Positions 35,287-44,979 of a stretch of 64,000 bases of DNA are shown piece after piece. The notes beneath the pieces were generated by a model, which did not search any database, was not told the DNA's origin, and saw only the letters and a program-made list of their open reading frames with translations. Both the position numbers and the translations under genes were made by a program. Source of the DNA: Aquicoccus porphyridii (GTDB taxonomy: Bacteria > Pseudomonadota > Alphaproteobacteria > Rhodobacterales > Rhodobacteraceae); contig NZ_VINQ01000010.1 in NCBI RefSeq assembly GCF_008369105.1, positions 1-64,000 on the forward strand, in the 5' to 3' direction. How positions within the stretch are numbered: position 1 is the stretch's first letter; each line of letters opens with the position of its first letter.

Positions 35287-36317
35287 CCCGTGCCGTTCTC
35301 GCCGCGGCGTTTGTGGGGCTGATGATGTCAGGCCCGGCGGCGGCGGAAACGCATTATACGATTCTTGACTTCGACGATCTTGATGGCTGGGCCGAGGACG
35401 ATCATAACGCGGCACTGACTGTTTTTCGTGACACTTGCGGAGACATGAAAGACCCTGATTGGCAGGCGCTTTGTGCGTTGGCGGGCGATCAGACCGATGC
35501 CAAGGCATTCTTCGAACTGTTCTTTCGCCCGGTGATGATCGAAGACGGCAAGGACCCGCTTTTCACGGGATATTTTGAGCCCGAATTGCGTGGCAGCACG
35601 TCACCCACGGAGCGCTTTCGTTACCCGGTTTATCGAATGCCGCCCGAAGCACGTACTGCGCCACAATGGCTTTCCCGTCGTAAAATCGAAACCGGCGATG
35701 AAATGAAGGGCCGCGGTTTGGAGATCGCGTGGGTTGATGACCCGGTCGAGCTGTTCTTTCTCCAGATCCAGGGATCGGGTCGAATCCGCCTTACGGACGG
35801 ACGGTCGGTTCGGGTGGGGTATGGCGGATCGAACGGCCATGATTACCGCTCGGTCGGTATCGAACTGGTCCGGCGCGGCATCTACGAAGCGCATCAGGTC
35901 AGTGCAGAGGTCATCAAGAACTGGGTGCGACGAAACCCGGTCGAGGGTGAAGAGCTTTTGCAGCATAATGACTCTTATGTCTTTTTCCGGACCGTGAATC
36001 ATGTGCCATCCGAACGGGGGCCTTTGGGTGCGATGAACCGTTCGATCACGGCGATGCGCAGTGTCGCGGTTGACCCGGCGTTTATTCCGCTGGGGGCTCC
36101 GGTCTGGATTGAGAAAGACGGCAAAGACCCGCTGCGTCGCCTGATGGTGGCACAGGATACCGGTTCGGCGATCAAAGGCGCACAGCGAGCAGATATATTT
36201 TTCGGCACTGGTAAAGCCGCCGGTCAGATGGCCGGGAAACTCAGAGACCCGGGGCGCATGATTGCGCTGCTCCCGATCCAGCGCGCCTATGCGATGTTGC
36301 CGGTGGGTTTTGAATGA
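35283..36317 (+). CDS. mltA: membrane-bound lytic murein transglycosylase A
   Basis: 344 aa with a signal peptide (AVLAAAFVGLMMSGPAAA) that lacks a clear lipobox Cys. The MltA domain includes FTGYFEPELRGS and FFLQIQGSGRIRL, and the C-terminal 3D domain has AVDPAFIPLG and QDTGSAIKG with the conserved Asp residues. It cleaves peptidoglycan to anhydromuropeptides in the periplasm. It overlaps both neighbours by 4 bp. Confidence 0.95.
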   Translation: MTRAVLAAAFVGLMMSGPAAAETHYTILDFDDLDGWAEDDHNAALTVFRDTCGDMKDPDWQALCALAGDQTDAKAFFELFFRPVMIEDGKDPLFTGYFEPELRGSTSPTERFRYPVYRMPPEARTAPQWLSRRKIETGDEMKGRGLEIAWVDDPVELFFLQIQGSGRIRLTDGRSVRVGYGGSNGHDYRSVGIELVRRGIYEAHQVSAEVIKNWVRRNPVEGEELLQHNDSYVFFRTVNHVPSERGPLGAMNRSITAMRSVAVDPAFIPLGAPVWIEKDGKDPLRRLMVAQDTGSAIKGAQRADIFFGTGKAAGQMAGKLRDPGRMIALLPIQRAYAMLPVGFE

Positions 36318-36889
36318 CGCGAAGACGGCTGAGACCGGATGAAATCGAACTGTGGCGCCGGGTTGCGGACACCACCGACCGGCTTGATTCCGGGCGCAAG
36401 GGGCATGAGGCATCGTTGCCGCGCCCCAAGTCAAAGAAGGCCCGGCCCGTTGCCCCGTTCGAAATGGGCCAAACCAACACCACAGCCCCGGTGGTCCATG
36501 ATCTTTCTGCACCGTCATCCAGCCCGGTTTCGACCACCCCGCTGCGGATGGATCGCAAGACGCATCAACGCCTCAAACGCGGGAAGCTGTCGCCGGAGGC
36601 CAGGCTGGACCTGCACGGCATGACGACAGAGCGGGCGCATCCCAGGTTGATATCCTTCATCCTCAAGGCACAGGCCGATGGCAAGCGGCTGGTTCTGGTC
36701 ATCACCGGCAAGGGAAAACACCGCGATGAGGGCGGTCCCATTCCGGTGCGTTACGGCGTGTTGCGCCACCAAGTGCCGCATTGGCTGTCTGTGCCGCCGC
36801 TGGCGCAGGCGGTCTTGCAGGTGGCAGAAGCCCATTCAAGTCATGGCGGTGGCGGGGCCTACTACGTTTATTTACGCCGACACCGATAA
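36314..36889 (+). CDS. Smr-domain protein
   Basis: 191 aa. A variable, proline-rich N-terminal half is followed by the Smr domain: LDLHGMTTERAHPRLISFI (LDLHG), then LVLVITGKGKH (TGKG) and a C-terminal HGGGGAYYVYLRR. Smr domains are DNA or RNA endonucleases in several lineages; the role of this stand-alone form is unknown. It is last in the Tim44-mltA-smr run and overlaps the MFS gene tail by 18 bp. Confidence 0.93.
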   Translation: MTRRRLRPDEIELWRRVADTTDRLDSGRKGHEASLPRPKSKKARPVAPFEMGQTNTTAPVVHDLSAPSSSPVSTTPLRMDRKTHQRLKRGKLSPEARLDLHGMTTERAHPRLISFILKAQADGKRLVLVITGKGKHRDEGGPIPVRYGVLRHQVPHWLSVPPLAQAVLQVAEAHSSHGGGGAYYVYLRRHR

Positions 36890-38095
36890 CAGCGCCCGCG
36901 CACGCCCGACACCGATGATCATCATGAGGGTCGTGAACAGGAAGTAGCTCGCGATGATCAGGAACTGGGTTTCAATGCCCAGCCCGGCATCAATCCCCAA
37001 CCCGGTGATCCCGGGGCCAATGGCCGAGCCGAAGACCATCACCGCGGCAATCATTGCCTTGACCGACCCGATATACCGCGTGCCGTAGAATTCGGCCCAG
37101 AACGCATTGGGCACGGTCATCATGGCGCCGGTGGTCATGGCCATGAAAAGCAGGCCCAGCAGGGTCATCCCCAAGCCGGGTGCAATGGAATAACAAAGAA
37201 ATCCTATAATGATCGGCAGTTGCGTGAATGGCATCAAGCGAGCGGTGCCCAGACGATCGAGCAGCGCCCCACCGATCATCATCGAAATGACGCTGAGCCC
37301 GGTATAGATCGGGAAGAGCGACACCAGCTCGATATGGGCGAGCCCCTTGATCTCGGCGTAATGGACCTGATGGAAGAAGAACGCTGTGTTGAAGGCGGCG
37401 GGGCCGAGCATGGCGGGAACCATGAACCAGAACAGAAAATGCCGCAGCGCCTGGTTCCTGGTCCAGTGTCGGCCCTGCATCCCCAATGTCGAGTCTGATT
37501 GCGCAAAGCTTTGTGGAGTGCGCTCCTGCCGCAGAAGCAGGAGCAAGACCGGAATGGCGGCGATGGCGATTCCGGCCGCCAGAACCCATAGAAGCCGCCA
37601 ATCGAAAAGGGCCATGAGCGCGACGAAGGTCACGGGCAAGACAGCCTCGCCAAGGGTGAACCCAAGCGTGGCGATGGAAAGCGCGCGCCCGCGCGTGGCG
37701 ATGAACCAGCGGGACATGGCGACAACGGCAAGGTGGCTGGTCATGCCTTGCCCGGTAAAACGCAACGCGAAGATGACGAATGGCAAAAGCCATGCGGCCC
37801 GAACGCTGGCCATGAAAAGACAGGCCGAGGCTGTCAGCACCAGAACCACCGCGCCTAGAGCCCGCACCCGAAACCGGTCGGTCAACCCGCCGGCCCAGAC
37901 CATCAGGATAGCCGATGCGCCGGTTCCAAGGGTGTAAATGGTGCCCCATTGACCATGCGTGAGGCCGAATTCCTCGCGGATGTGGCCTGCGAAGATCGAG
38001 ATGAAAAAGGTCTGCCCGGGGCCGGACATGAAGGTGAGCAACATCCCGGCCGACAGCCAAGGCAAATTGTCGCGGAGGAAACGCAGCGTGGACAT
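36872..38095 (-). CDS. MFS transporter
   Basis: 407 aa with about 12 hydrophobic helices. The loop 2-3 motif GGLTDRFRVRALGAVV and its second-half counterpart GGALLDRLGTARLMPF are typical of MFS permeases. The N-terminal GPGQTFFISIFAGHIREEFGLTHGQWG resembles monocarboxylate/oxalate-type members. The substrate cannot be told. It precedes hslVU's 3' end by 44 bp but is probably a separate unit. Confidence 0.9.
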   Translation of the reverse strand: MSTLRFLRDNLPWLSAGMLLTFMSGPGQTFFISIFAGHIREEFGLTHGQWGTIYTLGTGASAILMVWAGGLTDRFRVRALGAVVLVLTASACLFMASVRAAWLLPFVIFALRFTGQGMTSHLAVVAMSRWFIATRGRALSIATLGFTLGEAVLPVTFVALMALFDWRLLWVLAAGIAIAAIPVLLLLLRQERTPQSFAQSDSTLGMQGRHWTRNQALRHFLFWFMVPAMLGPAAFNTAFFFHQVHYAEIKGLAHIELVSLFPIYTGLSVISMMIGGALLDRLGTARLMPFTQLPIIIGFLCYSIAPGLGMTLLGLLFMAMTTGAMMTVPNAFWAEFYGTRYIGSVKAMIAAVMVFGSAIGPGITGLGIDAGLGIETQFLIIASYFLFTTLMMIIGVGRARALLSVSA

Positions 38096-38139
38096 GGGCC
38101 ATCTGTTTCCGGTTTCCCCGCGGAAGGGAAGAGCAAAAA

Positions 38140-39447
38140 CTAGAGGACGTAACGGCTCAGATCGGTCGACCGTGTCAATTCGCCGAGGTTTGCCTCGACA
38201 AAGTCGGCGTTGACGACGACGGCTTCGCCTGCGCGATCCGGGGCGGTGAAGGAAATCTCTTCAAAGACCCGTTCCATCACCGTGTAGAGGCGACGCGCGC
38301 CGATATTCTCGACGGATTGGTTCACGTCAGCTGCGATCTTGGCCAGGGCCGCGATACCCTCCTGGGTGAATTCTACCTCGACCGACTCGGTGGCCATGAG
38401 GGCGGTATACTGCCGGGTCAGCGCGTTGTCGGTTTCGGTGAGAATGCGCACGAAATCCTCTTCGGTCAGTGCCCGCAATTCGACTCGGATCGGCAGGCGG
38501 CCCTGCAACTCGGGCAGGAGGTCCGAGGGTTTCGCGATGTGAAAGGCCCCTGACGCGATAAAGAGGATATGGTCGGTTTTGACGGCGCCGTATTTCGTGG
38601 AAACGCTGGTGCCTTCGATGAGCGGCAGCAGATCGCGCTGTACCCCTTCGCGGGATACGTCGCCGCCGCGGGCGTCCTGCCGGGTGGTGACCTTGTCGAT
38701 CTCGTCAAGAAAGACGATGCCGTTCTGCTCGACCGCTTCCAGCGCGGCCTTGTTCACGGTTTCATCATCGAGGAGTTTGTCGGCTTCCTCGCTGATCAGC
38801 AGGCCATAGCTTTCGGCCACGGTGGTCTTGCGCCGCACGGTGCGCCCGCCGAATGCCTTGCCGAAGAGATCGCCGAGATTCATCATCCCCATCTGGCTGC
38901 CGGGCTGGCCGGGAATGTCCATCATGCCCATCGGGTTGGAATTGTCGGCGAGGTCGAGCTCGATCACCGTGTCGTCAAGCTCGCCCGATTTGAGCTTCTT
39001 GCGGAACATTTCAAGCGTGCCCTCTCGGGCGTCTTCACCGGCGATGGCGCGCAAGACACGTTCTTCGGCGGCGTGGTGGGCCCTGGATTTCACGTCTTCG
39101 CGCATTTGCTCGCGCGTCATGGCTATGGCGGAATCGACCAGGTCGCGGATGATCTGTTCGACATCACGGCCGACATAACCGACCTCGGTGAACTTGGTGG
39201 CTTCGACCTTGATGAAGGGCGCGCGGGCGAGCTTGGCGAGGCGGCGGCTGATCTCGGTCTTGCCGACGCCGGTGGGGCCGATCATCAGGATGTTCTTGGG
39301 ATACACCTCGTCGCGCAGGTCATCGGAGAGCTGCTTGCGCCGCCAACGGCTTCGCAGGGCGACGGCGACGGCACGCTTGGCATCCTTTTGCCCGATGATG
39401 AAACGGTCGAGTTCCGAGACGATTTCGCGGGGGGTGAGGTCGGTCAT
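38140..39447 (-). CDS. hslU: ATP-dependent protease ATPase subunit HslU
   Basis: 435 aa. The Walker A is [18 protein letters not shown], the pore region is [10 protein letters not shown], an I-domain lies at about 110-245, and Walker B is [11 protein letters not shown]. It unfolds substrates and feeds them into HslV. It overlaps hslV by 4 bp (ATGA). Confidence 0.98.
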   Translation of the reverse strand: MTDLTPREIVSELDRFIIGQKDAKRAVAVALRSRWRRKQLSDDLRDEVYPKNILMIGPTGVGKTEISRRLAKLARAPFIKVEATKFTEVGYVGRDVEQIIRDLVDSAIAMTREQMREDVKSRAHHAAEERVLRAIAGEDAREGTLEMFRKKLKSGELDDTVIELDLADNSNPMGMMDIPGQPGSQMGMMNLGDLFGKAFGGRTVRRKTTVAESYGLLISEEADKLLDDETVNKAALEAVEQNGIVFLDEIDKVTTRQDARGGDVSREGVQRDLLPLIEGTSVSTKYGAVKTDHILFIASGAFHIAKPSDLLPELQGRLPIRVELRALTEEDFVRILTETDNALTRQYTALMATESVEVEFTQEGIAALAKIAADVNQSVENIGARRLYTVMERVFEEISFTAPDRAGEAVVVNADFVEANLGELTRSTDLSRYVL

Positions 39448-40001
39448 TTCGAGATTTTCTCCACCGTCAGGTTGCCATTGGTGTAAACGCAGATATCCGC
39501 CGCGATAGCCATGGCGCGGCGGGCGATCTCCTCGGCGGAGTGGTCGGTGTCCATCATCGCGCGGGCGGCGGCGAGGGCGTAATTGCCGCCGGAGCCGATG
39601 GCGGTGACGTCATGTTCGGGTTCGAGAACGTCGCCTGCGCCGGTGATGACGAAAATATCGGCGCCATCGGTGACGATCAGCATCGCTTCGAGCTTTTGCA
39701 GGTATTTGTCGGTGCGCCAGTCCTTTGCCAATTCGACGGATGCGCGGGCAAGTTGCCCGGGCGTGGCTTCGAGTTTGGACTCAAGGCGTTCCAAAAGGGT
39801 AAACGCGTCGGCCGTGGACCCCGCGAAGCCCGCGACGACATCGAAACCGCCGGGCGAAAGGCGGCGCACCTTGCGGGCCGAGCCCTTGATCACGGTCTGT
39901 CCGAACGAGACCTGCCCATCGCCTGCGATCACCACCTCGCCGCCTTTCTTGACGCCGATGATCGTGGTGCCGTGCCAGCCGGGGAATTGATCGTCTGCCA
40001 T
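39444..40001 (-). CDS. hslV: ATP-dependent protease peptidase subunit HslV
   Basis: 185 aa. [23 protein letters not shown] shows the N-terminal threonine catalytic site (T12 after an 11-residue propeptide) and the conserved downstream Lys and Asp. [20 protein letters not shown]-type C-terminal region is present. It forms the double hexamer protease with HslU. It is first of the hslVU pair. Confidence 0.98.
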   Translation of the reverse strand: MADDQFPGWHGTTIIGVKKGGEVVIAGDGQVSFGQTVIKGSARKVRRLSPGGFDVVAGFAGSTADAFTLLERLESKLEATPGQLARASVELAKDWRTDKYLQKLEAMLIVTDGADIFVITGAGDVLEPEHDVTAIGSGGNYALAAARAMMDTDHSAEEIARRAMAIAADICVYTNGNLTVEKISK

Positions 40002-40100
40002 GTGTCGCCTCCTGTCACTGGGGGCCTATATGGAGCCCATGGACCCGAGGCACAAGGGTCGGGCTTGCCCGCGCGGTGGCGGCATCCTAGCCTCTGGGCC

Positions 40101-41015
40101 ATGAGCGAGCCCCGCATCCTGAGCTTCTATCTCGAACCCGGCCTGAAAGAGAGCGCGGAGGCGGGGGAGCACAACTTCCTGGGCAAGGTTGCGGATGTGG
40201 TCCGGGCGGCGGATTTCGAGGTTTTCTACTATGGAAATGGGCCGGAGGAGCGGGAAAAATCCCTTGCAAGACCGGGGTTTGCGCTGTTTCACATGGAGCC
40301 GCCGACGCATGGGCGGGGGGTGACGGTGCGGCGGGCCTATTGCTATCCGTTCTGGTCGATCGAGCGGACGGAAAAACGCTGGGATTTCGACGTGGCGTGG
40401 AGCGTGTTTGACGAGGATGACGTGCCGCGACAGGAGGCGGCGCGGTTTGCCGGGTTCTGGCGCAGGAGGCTGTTTGGGGCGTGGCCCGACACCGGCGAAA
40501 AGGGCTATGTTTACATTGCCTTGCAGGGGCGGTTGTTGGAGCAGCGGTCGTTTCAGTCCTGCACGCCGGTCGAGATGCTGCGCGCGGTGCTGCGGCATGA
40601 GCGGGAAAGGCCTGTGGTGGCGGGGTTGCACCCGAACGAGGCGTATTCGCGGGCAGAGATGCAAGCCCTTGAAAAGCTGACGCAAATCCATTCGAACCTG
40701 GGTATTCGGACGGGTGGAATGGAGGTGCTTTTGCCCGGGGCCGCCTATGTGGTGACGCAGAATTCAAGCGTGGGCTTCATGGGGCTTTTCCATGCGCGGC
40801 CCCTGGTGTTGTTCGGGCGGGCGGATTTCCACCATATCGCCTTGAAAACACGGGAGATTGGCGTGGAAGAGGCGCTTCGCCGGGCACCCGATCATGCCCC
40901 CGATTTCGAGGGTTACCTGTGGTGGTTCTGGCAAAAGATGACGATCAATGCGGGCCGTCCCGAGGCGGAGGAAAAGATCGCCCGGAGGCTGCGCGATCAC
41001 GGCTGGCCGGTGTAA
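40101..41015 (+). CDS. conserved protein resembling capsule polysaccharide (Kdo) transferases
   Basis: 304 aa from the ATG at 40101. The N-terminal part has no motif I recognise. The C-terminal third holds GLHPNEAYSRAEM, then VVTQNSSVGFMGL and ARPLVLFGRADFHHIA, a pattern like the NSTVGxEAL and GKPVVxLG blocks of KpsC/KpsS capsule transferases. A cell-surface polysaccharide role is inferred. It stands alone on the plus strand, divergent from hslV, and is followed by repeat copy B. Confidence 0.65.
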   Translation: MSEPRILSFYLEPGLKESAEAGEHNFLGKVADVVRAADFEVFYYGNGPEEREKSLARPGFALFHMEPPTHGRGVTVRRAYCYPFWSIERTEKRWDFDVAWSVFDEDDVPRQEAARFAGFWRRRLFGAWPDTGEKGYVYIALQGRLLEQRSFQSCTPVEMLRAVLRHERERPVVAGLHPNEAYSRAEMQALEKLTQIHSNLGIRTGGMEVLLPGAAYVVTQNSSVGFMGLFHARPLVLFGRADFHHIALKTREIGVEEALRRAPDHAPDFEGYLWWFWQKMTINAGRPEAEEKIARRLRDHGWPV

Positions 41016-41043
41016 AGGTTAACGGCGCCGAGTGGCCGAAAAT

Positions 41044-41089
41044 GGGGGGTGATATGCGTATGACTCCCGGCTGTTCCCCGGCTGCCGTC
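41044..41089 (+). repeat. GC-rich intergenic repeat, copy B
   Basis: GGGGGGTGATATGCG, then CTCCCGGCTG, three bases, and CCCCGGCTGCCG, 28 bp behind the stop of the 304-aa gene. It has the same order and polarity as copies at 9060 and 54596. Here the first stem is weakened (GACTCCCGG instead of CACCCCCCGG). GGTTAAC strings flank the element on both sides. Confidence 0.75.
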
Positions 41090-41156
41090 GGATTCGCCAA
41101 GTGGTTAACGGGCGTTAAGTTAATGCACCGTGCGATGAACGGTGCGGCGCGCCATG

Positions 41157-41188
41157 AAAAAGCCCCGCGCGGCGTATCCGGCGGGGCT
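41157..41188 (-). terminator. terminator of the trxA transcript
   Basis: On the minus strand AGCCCCGC (complement of 41181-41188) pairs with GCGGGGCT (complement of 41161-41168), followed by a T-run. It lies 30 bp after the trxA stop. A second hairpin, GCACCGT / ACGGTGC (41125-41145), is just beyond it. Confidence 0.88.
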
Positions 41189-41217
41189 AGGACAAGTCGG
41201 TTGTTCCGCGGCGCGGA

Positions 41218-41538
41218 TCAGATCGACTCTTCGATCCAGCTTTGCAGCGCGGCCTTGGGCTTGGCGCCGGCGATGTTCGACACGACCTGCCCGTCCTTGA
41301 AGATGAACAGCGCGGGAATGCCGCGCACGCCCATCGAGGCGGGGGAATTCGGGTTCTGATCGACATCGACCTTCACGATCTTGACCTTGCCTTGCATTTC
41401 CTCGGACAGCTCTTCGAGGGCGGGGCCGATCATCTTGCAGGGGCCACACCATTCGGCCCAGAAATCGACCACGACGGGAAGGTCGGAATTCTTGACCTCG
41501 GCGTCAAAGGTGTCGTCGGTGACAGCAACGGTTGCCAT
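41218..41538 (-). CDS. trxA: thioredoxin
   Basis: 106 aa, standard TrxA length. [18 protein letters not shown] is the active site, [21 protein letters not shown] has the cis-Pro loop, and a [12 protein letters not shown] end matches. It is a cytoplasmic protein disulfide reductant. It is the last gene of the tsaE-amgK-murU-addB-addA-trxA run, 60 bp behind addA, with its own terminator. Confidence 0.97.
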   Translation of the reverse strand: MATVAVTDDTFDAEVKNSDLPVVVDFWAEWCGPCKMIGPALEELSEEMQGKVKIVKVDVDQNPNSPASMGVRGIPALFIFKDGQVVSNIAGAKPKAALQSWIEESI

Positions 41539-41598
41539 TTGCGGTTCTCCTGTATCGGGATTGCTTGGCCTGAACCCTATGGGCGGCGGCGGGGAGCG

Positions 41599-44500
41599 TC
41601 AAGCTATCCGGGTGTCGCGCAAGGTGCCAATCACAAGATCATGAGGCAGCCGCATGAGGGTGGCGTTGCGGGTCCAGAGCAGGGCCGTTGCGACGGTTTT
41701 GCCGGGGTAGATCTGCGCCAGCGCGGAGGCATAGGCGCCCATCTGTCGCAACAACGCATCGGGCACGGCCCCGGGGGTGTCGGGGATGCTGGCGTTGGTC
41801 TTGAAATCGACGGCGAGGATTTCGTCGGGCCCGATCAGCAGCCGGTCGATGATGCCATGCATGCGGCGGCCATCGAGTTCAGGAAGGGCGGCGGAAACCG
41901 GCACCTCGGTCAGCGCGTCGGGCGAGAAGATCGGCGCAAGGCCGGGCTTGGTGAGCACATTGCGCGCCTCGGCCAGGAGCAGGGCAAGCGCGTCGCCCTC
42001 GGCCGCGTCGGGACCGTTCGCCAAGAGTTTGGCGGCGATCCCGGCCCAGTGATCCGGGGGGTGGCCGGGCAGGAATTCCAGCAGGCGGTGAACCTGTCGC
42101 CCGCGTTGCTTGGCCGCGTCTTCATCGAGTCCGGCCTCGCCCGGAAGCGCCTTGTTGCCCGGGAGGTCGGAAGGGGCGAGCGCGGCCGGGCGCGGATCGG
42201 GGATCGGTGCGGGGCGGCGGAAGTGATCGGGAATCGCGGGTGGTGGCGATGGCGGCGCTGGGTCGGATTTCGTCTCTGATCCGGCCCAGATGCCATGTTC
42301 GAGGCGGAGGCCGGGGGTATCGCCAAGCCCCTCGCCGAGATCGAAATGATGCGGGGCGGCGCCCATCCCCTCCATCGCGAGGCGGATCTGGTCATACCAG
42401 CTTTGCTCGTCCTTGCCCAATTCGCCCGCCGCGGCGACGATCAGCCATTTCTCGGCCCTTGTCATGGCGACGTAAAGCAGGCGGTCGCGTTCCTGCCGGT
42501 CACGCTCGCGTTGATGATCGAGCGCGTCGCGCAGGGTGGGCGGGGTTTCGGCGGCAAGGGTTTTCCAAAGCGGAGGGCCGTCATTGGTGACGATCTCGTT
42601 GCGGATGCGTTCGATCCGCTGGCCGGTATCGGGCAGGATCACGATGGGGGATTCAAGCCCCTTGGCGCCGTGCACGGTCATCACCCGGATGCGGCCACCT
42701 TCGCTGTCCTGCTGGCGCTTGATCTCGATATCCTCGGTTTCCATCCAGGTCAGGAAACCGGTGAGCGAGGGCACGGATTGACCTTCATAGGCCAGTGCCT
42801 GTTGCAAAAGCGCGTCGATGCCATCTTCGGCCTCGGTGCCGAGGCGGGAGAGCAGGCGGCGGCGCCCGTCATGGCGGGTGAGCAGCCGTTCGATGAGGTC
42901 ATAGGGGCGCAGGAAGTCGGCCCAATAGCGCAGATCGTCGAGAACGGCGAGGGTTTCGGGGTGGTCCGTGCTGTTCCTGAGCGCCTCCCACAGGTAGCCG
43001 GGGCGACCATGGGCGAGGGTAAAGAGCGCTTGTTCGGACCAGTCGAAGATCGGTGATTTCAGCACGGTGGCCAGGGCCAGGTCATCCTCGGGCGTGGCGA
43101 GGAATTGCAGGAGGGCGGCGATGTCGCGCACGGCCAACTCGCCGCCGATGCGCAGCCGGTCGGCCCCGGCGATGGGCAGGCCCTGCGATTTGCATTCGCG
43201 GATGATGGCGTGAAAGAGCGGCGAACGGCGCTGCACAAGGATCAGGAAATCCCCGGCGTGAACCGGGCGCATGTGGCTCTGATCCTGCGGAATCGGTGTC
43301 TTCTGGTCGATCATCTGCCGGATCTGGCGCGCCACCGCGCTGGCCAGCCGGGTGCTGTGGTGATTGGGGCCTGCGAGGTCAACCGGGTCGTCCCAGTTGG
43401 GGCGCTCGGGCTTGCCGGTTTTTTCGATATGCGGCCAGAGATCGACCCGGCCGGGAAGGGCGTCGAAAAAGGTCTTGTGGGTTTCCGCGGCGGTAAAGCC
43501 CGCGGCCTCGCGCCCCTTGAAGGCTTCATCGACAAGCGAGAGCACAGCGCGGGACGAGCGGAAGGACCAGGCCAGCATCCGGTTCTCGAGCGGTGAATTG
43601 GTCAGGGCGAGGCGGGTGTCGAACTCGGCCCGCATGCGGTCGAATTCGCGCGGGTCGGCGCCTTGAAAGGAATAGATCGACTGTTTCTTGTCGCCGACCA
43701 CGAAAATCGTGCGGGAGATGTCGGCGCGGGCGCCCTGGCCGCTGGTGAATTCCTGGGCGAGGCGCTCGATGACGCTCCATTGCACGGGCGAGGTGTCCTG
43801 TGCCTCGTCGACGAGGATATGGTCGATCCCGCCATCGAGCCGGTAAAGCACCCAGGCGGCGACGCGGTCATCGGTCAGGAGCGCTAGGGTCTTGAGGATG
43901 AGATCGTCGAAATCGAGCCAGCCGCGCGCCTGTTTTTCCTTTTCGTAGCGGGTGAGAAAGGCGCGGGCGAAGCCGTGCAGGGCAAGCGTCTTGCGGGCGG
44001 CGGCGAGGGCGATGCGATTTGCGCGGGCATCCTCGACCCGCTGCATGAATGCATTGAGCGCGTCGAGTATGTCGGGATCGAGCCGGTCGCGGGTGGCCTT
44101 GGTGGGAAAGGCGTCGATCTTGGCCGTGAAGGGTGAGCTAGCTTTTTCACCAGTGAGAAACACGTTTTCCAGCAGGGGCAGCGCGGCAAGGGAGACGTCG
44201 CGCAAGGGTGCGAGCCTGTCATGCGCCTTGACGTCATTGACGCTGCCCGCTGCGAGGGCGGGGAGGAGCGCCTTGAGAATGGCGGGCTCATCGCCGTTGA
44301 AGGCCGATGCGGTGAGCTCGGATTCGGAGAAACCCGGCGGGAGGTCGAACAGGGCAAAGGCGTCTTCATGGGAGAGCGTATCGGCGAATTTGGCGGCGTT
44401 AGAGACGATTTCGCCGGTCAGCTTGTCGAGATCGCCGCTCAGGTGCCGGGCGAGATCGGCGACGACGGGGCGGTCGGGGCCTTGGGCCATGCTCTCGACG

Positions 44501-44979
44501 ATATCGGCGCGCAGGAGCCGGGCGGCGTGGTCGTCCATCTCGGTAAAGCGGGGCGTGACCCCGGCTTCGAGCGGGAAGCGGCGCAGGATCGAGGAGCAGA
44601 AGGCGTGAATCGTCTGGATCTTGAGCCCGCCCGGCGTTTCGATGGCCTGGGCAAAGAGGCGGCGGGCATCCTCAAGCTTGTCGGGTGTAACAACCCCTGA
44701 AATGCCCAGCTTCTGAAGCTCGCCCCGCAGCATTTCATCGGGCAGCATGGCCCATGCCCCGAGCCGGTCAAACAGCCGGTTCTGCATCTCGGAGGCGGCG
44801 GCCTTGGTGTAAGTGAGGCAGAGAATGTTCTGGGGAGCGACCTCATCCAGTAGGAGCCGCGCCACCCGGTCGGTGAGCACGCGGGTCTTGCCCGATCCGG
44901 CATTGGCAGAAAGCCATGTGGAGCGGTCGGGGCGGGCGGCCTCGATCTGGGCCAGCGTGGCGTCGTCGGGGGCGGTCAT
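41599..44979 (-). CDS. addA: double-strand break repair helicase AddA
   Basis: 1126 aa from the ATG at 44979, coupled to addB by ATGA. The N-terminal UvrD-type Walker A is SANAGSGKTRVLTDRVA, motif II is ILVDEAQDTSPVQW, and GDKKQSIYSFQGADP is motif III. Later helicase motifs include VMTVHGAKGLESPIV and LLYVAMTRAEKWLI. A C-terminal nuclease domain ends with EILAVDFKTN. It acts with AddB at double-strand ends as the alphaproteobacterial counterpart of RecBCD. Confidence 0.97.
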   Translation of the reverse strand: MTAPDDATLAQIEAARPDRSTWLSANAGSGKTRVLTDRVARLLLDEVAPQNILCLTYTKAAASEMQNRLFDRLGAWAMLPDEMLRGELQKLGISGVVTPDKLEDARRLFAQAIETPGGLKIQTIHAFCSSILRRFPLEAGVTPRFTEMDDHAARLLRADIVESMAQGPDRPVVADLARHLSGDLDKLTGEIVSNAAKFADTLSHEDAFALFDLPPGFSESELTASAFNGDEPAILKALLPALAAGSVNDVKAHDRLAPLRDVSLAALPLLENVFLTGEKASSPFTAKIDAFPTKATRDRLDPDILDALNAFMQRVEDARANRIALAAARKTLALHGFARAFLTRYEKEKQARGWLDFDDLILKTLALLTDDRVAAWVLYRLDGGIDHILVDEAQDTSPVQWSVIERLAQEFTSGQGARADISRTIFVVGDKKQSIYSFQGADPREFDRMRAEFDTRLALTNSPLENRMLAWSFRSSRAVLSLVDEAFKGREAAGFTAAETHKTFFDALPGRVDLWPHIEKTGKPERPNWDDPVDLAGPNHHSTRLASAVARQIRQMIDQKTPIPQDQSHMRPVHAGDFLILVQRRSPLFHAIIRECKSQGLPIAGADRLRIGGELAVRDIAALLQFLATPEDDLALATVLKSPIFDWSEQALFTLAHGRPGYLWEALRNSTDHPETLAVLDDLRYWADFLRPYDLIERLLTRHDGRRRLLSRLGTEAEDGIDALLQQALAYEGQSVPSLTGFLTWMETEDIEIKRQQDSEGGRIRVMTVHGAKGLESPIVILPDTGQRIERIRNEIVTNDGPPLWKTLAAETPPTLRDALDHQRERDRQERDRLLYVAMTRAEKWLIVAAAGELGKDEQSWYDQIRLAMEGMGAAPHHFDLGEGLGDTPGLRLEHGIWAGSETKSDPAPPSPPPAIPDHFRRPAPIPDPRPAALAPSDLPGNKALPGEAGLDEDAAKQRGRQVHRLLEFLPGHPPDHWAGIAAKLLANGPDAAEGDALALLLAEARNVLTKPGLAPIFSPDALTEVPVSAALPELDGRRMHGIIDRLLIGPDEILAVDFKTNASIPDTPGAVPDALLRQMGAYASALAQIYPGKTVATALLWTRNATLMRLPHDLVIGTLRDTRIA

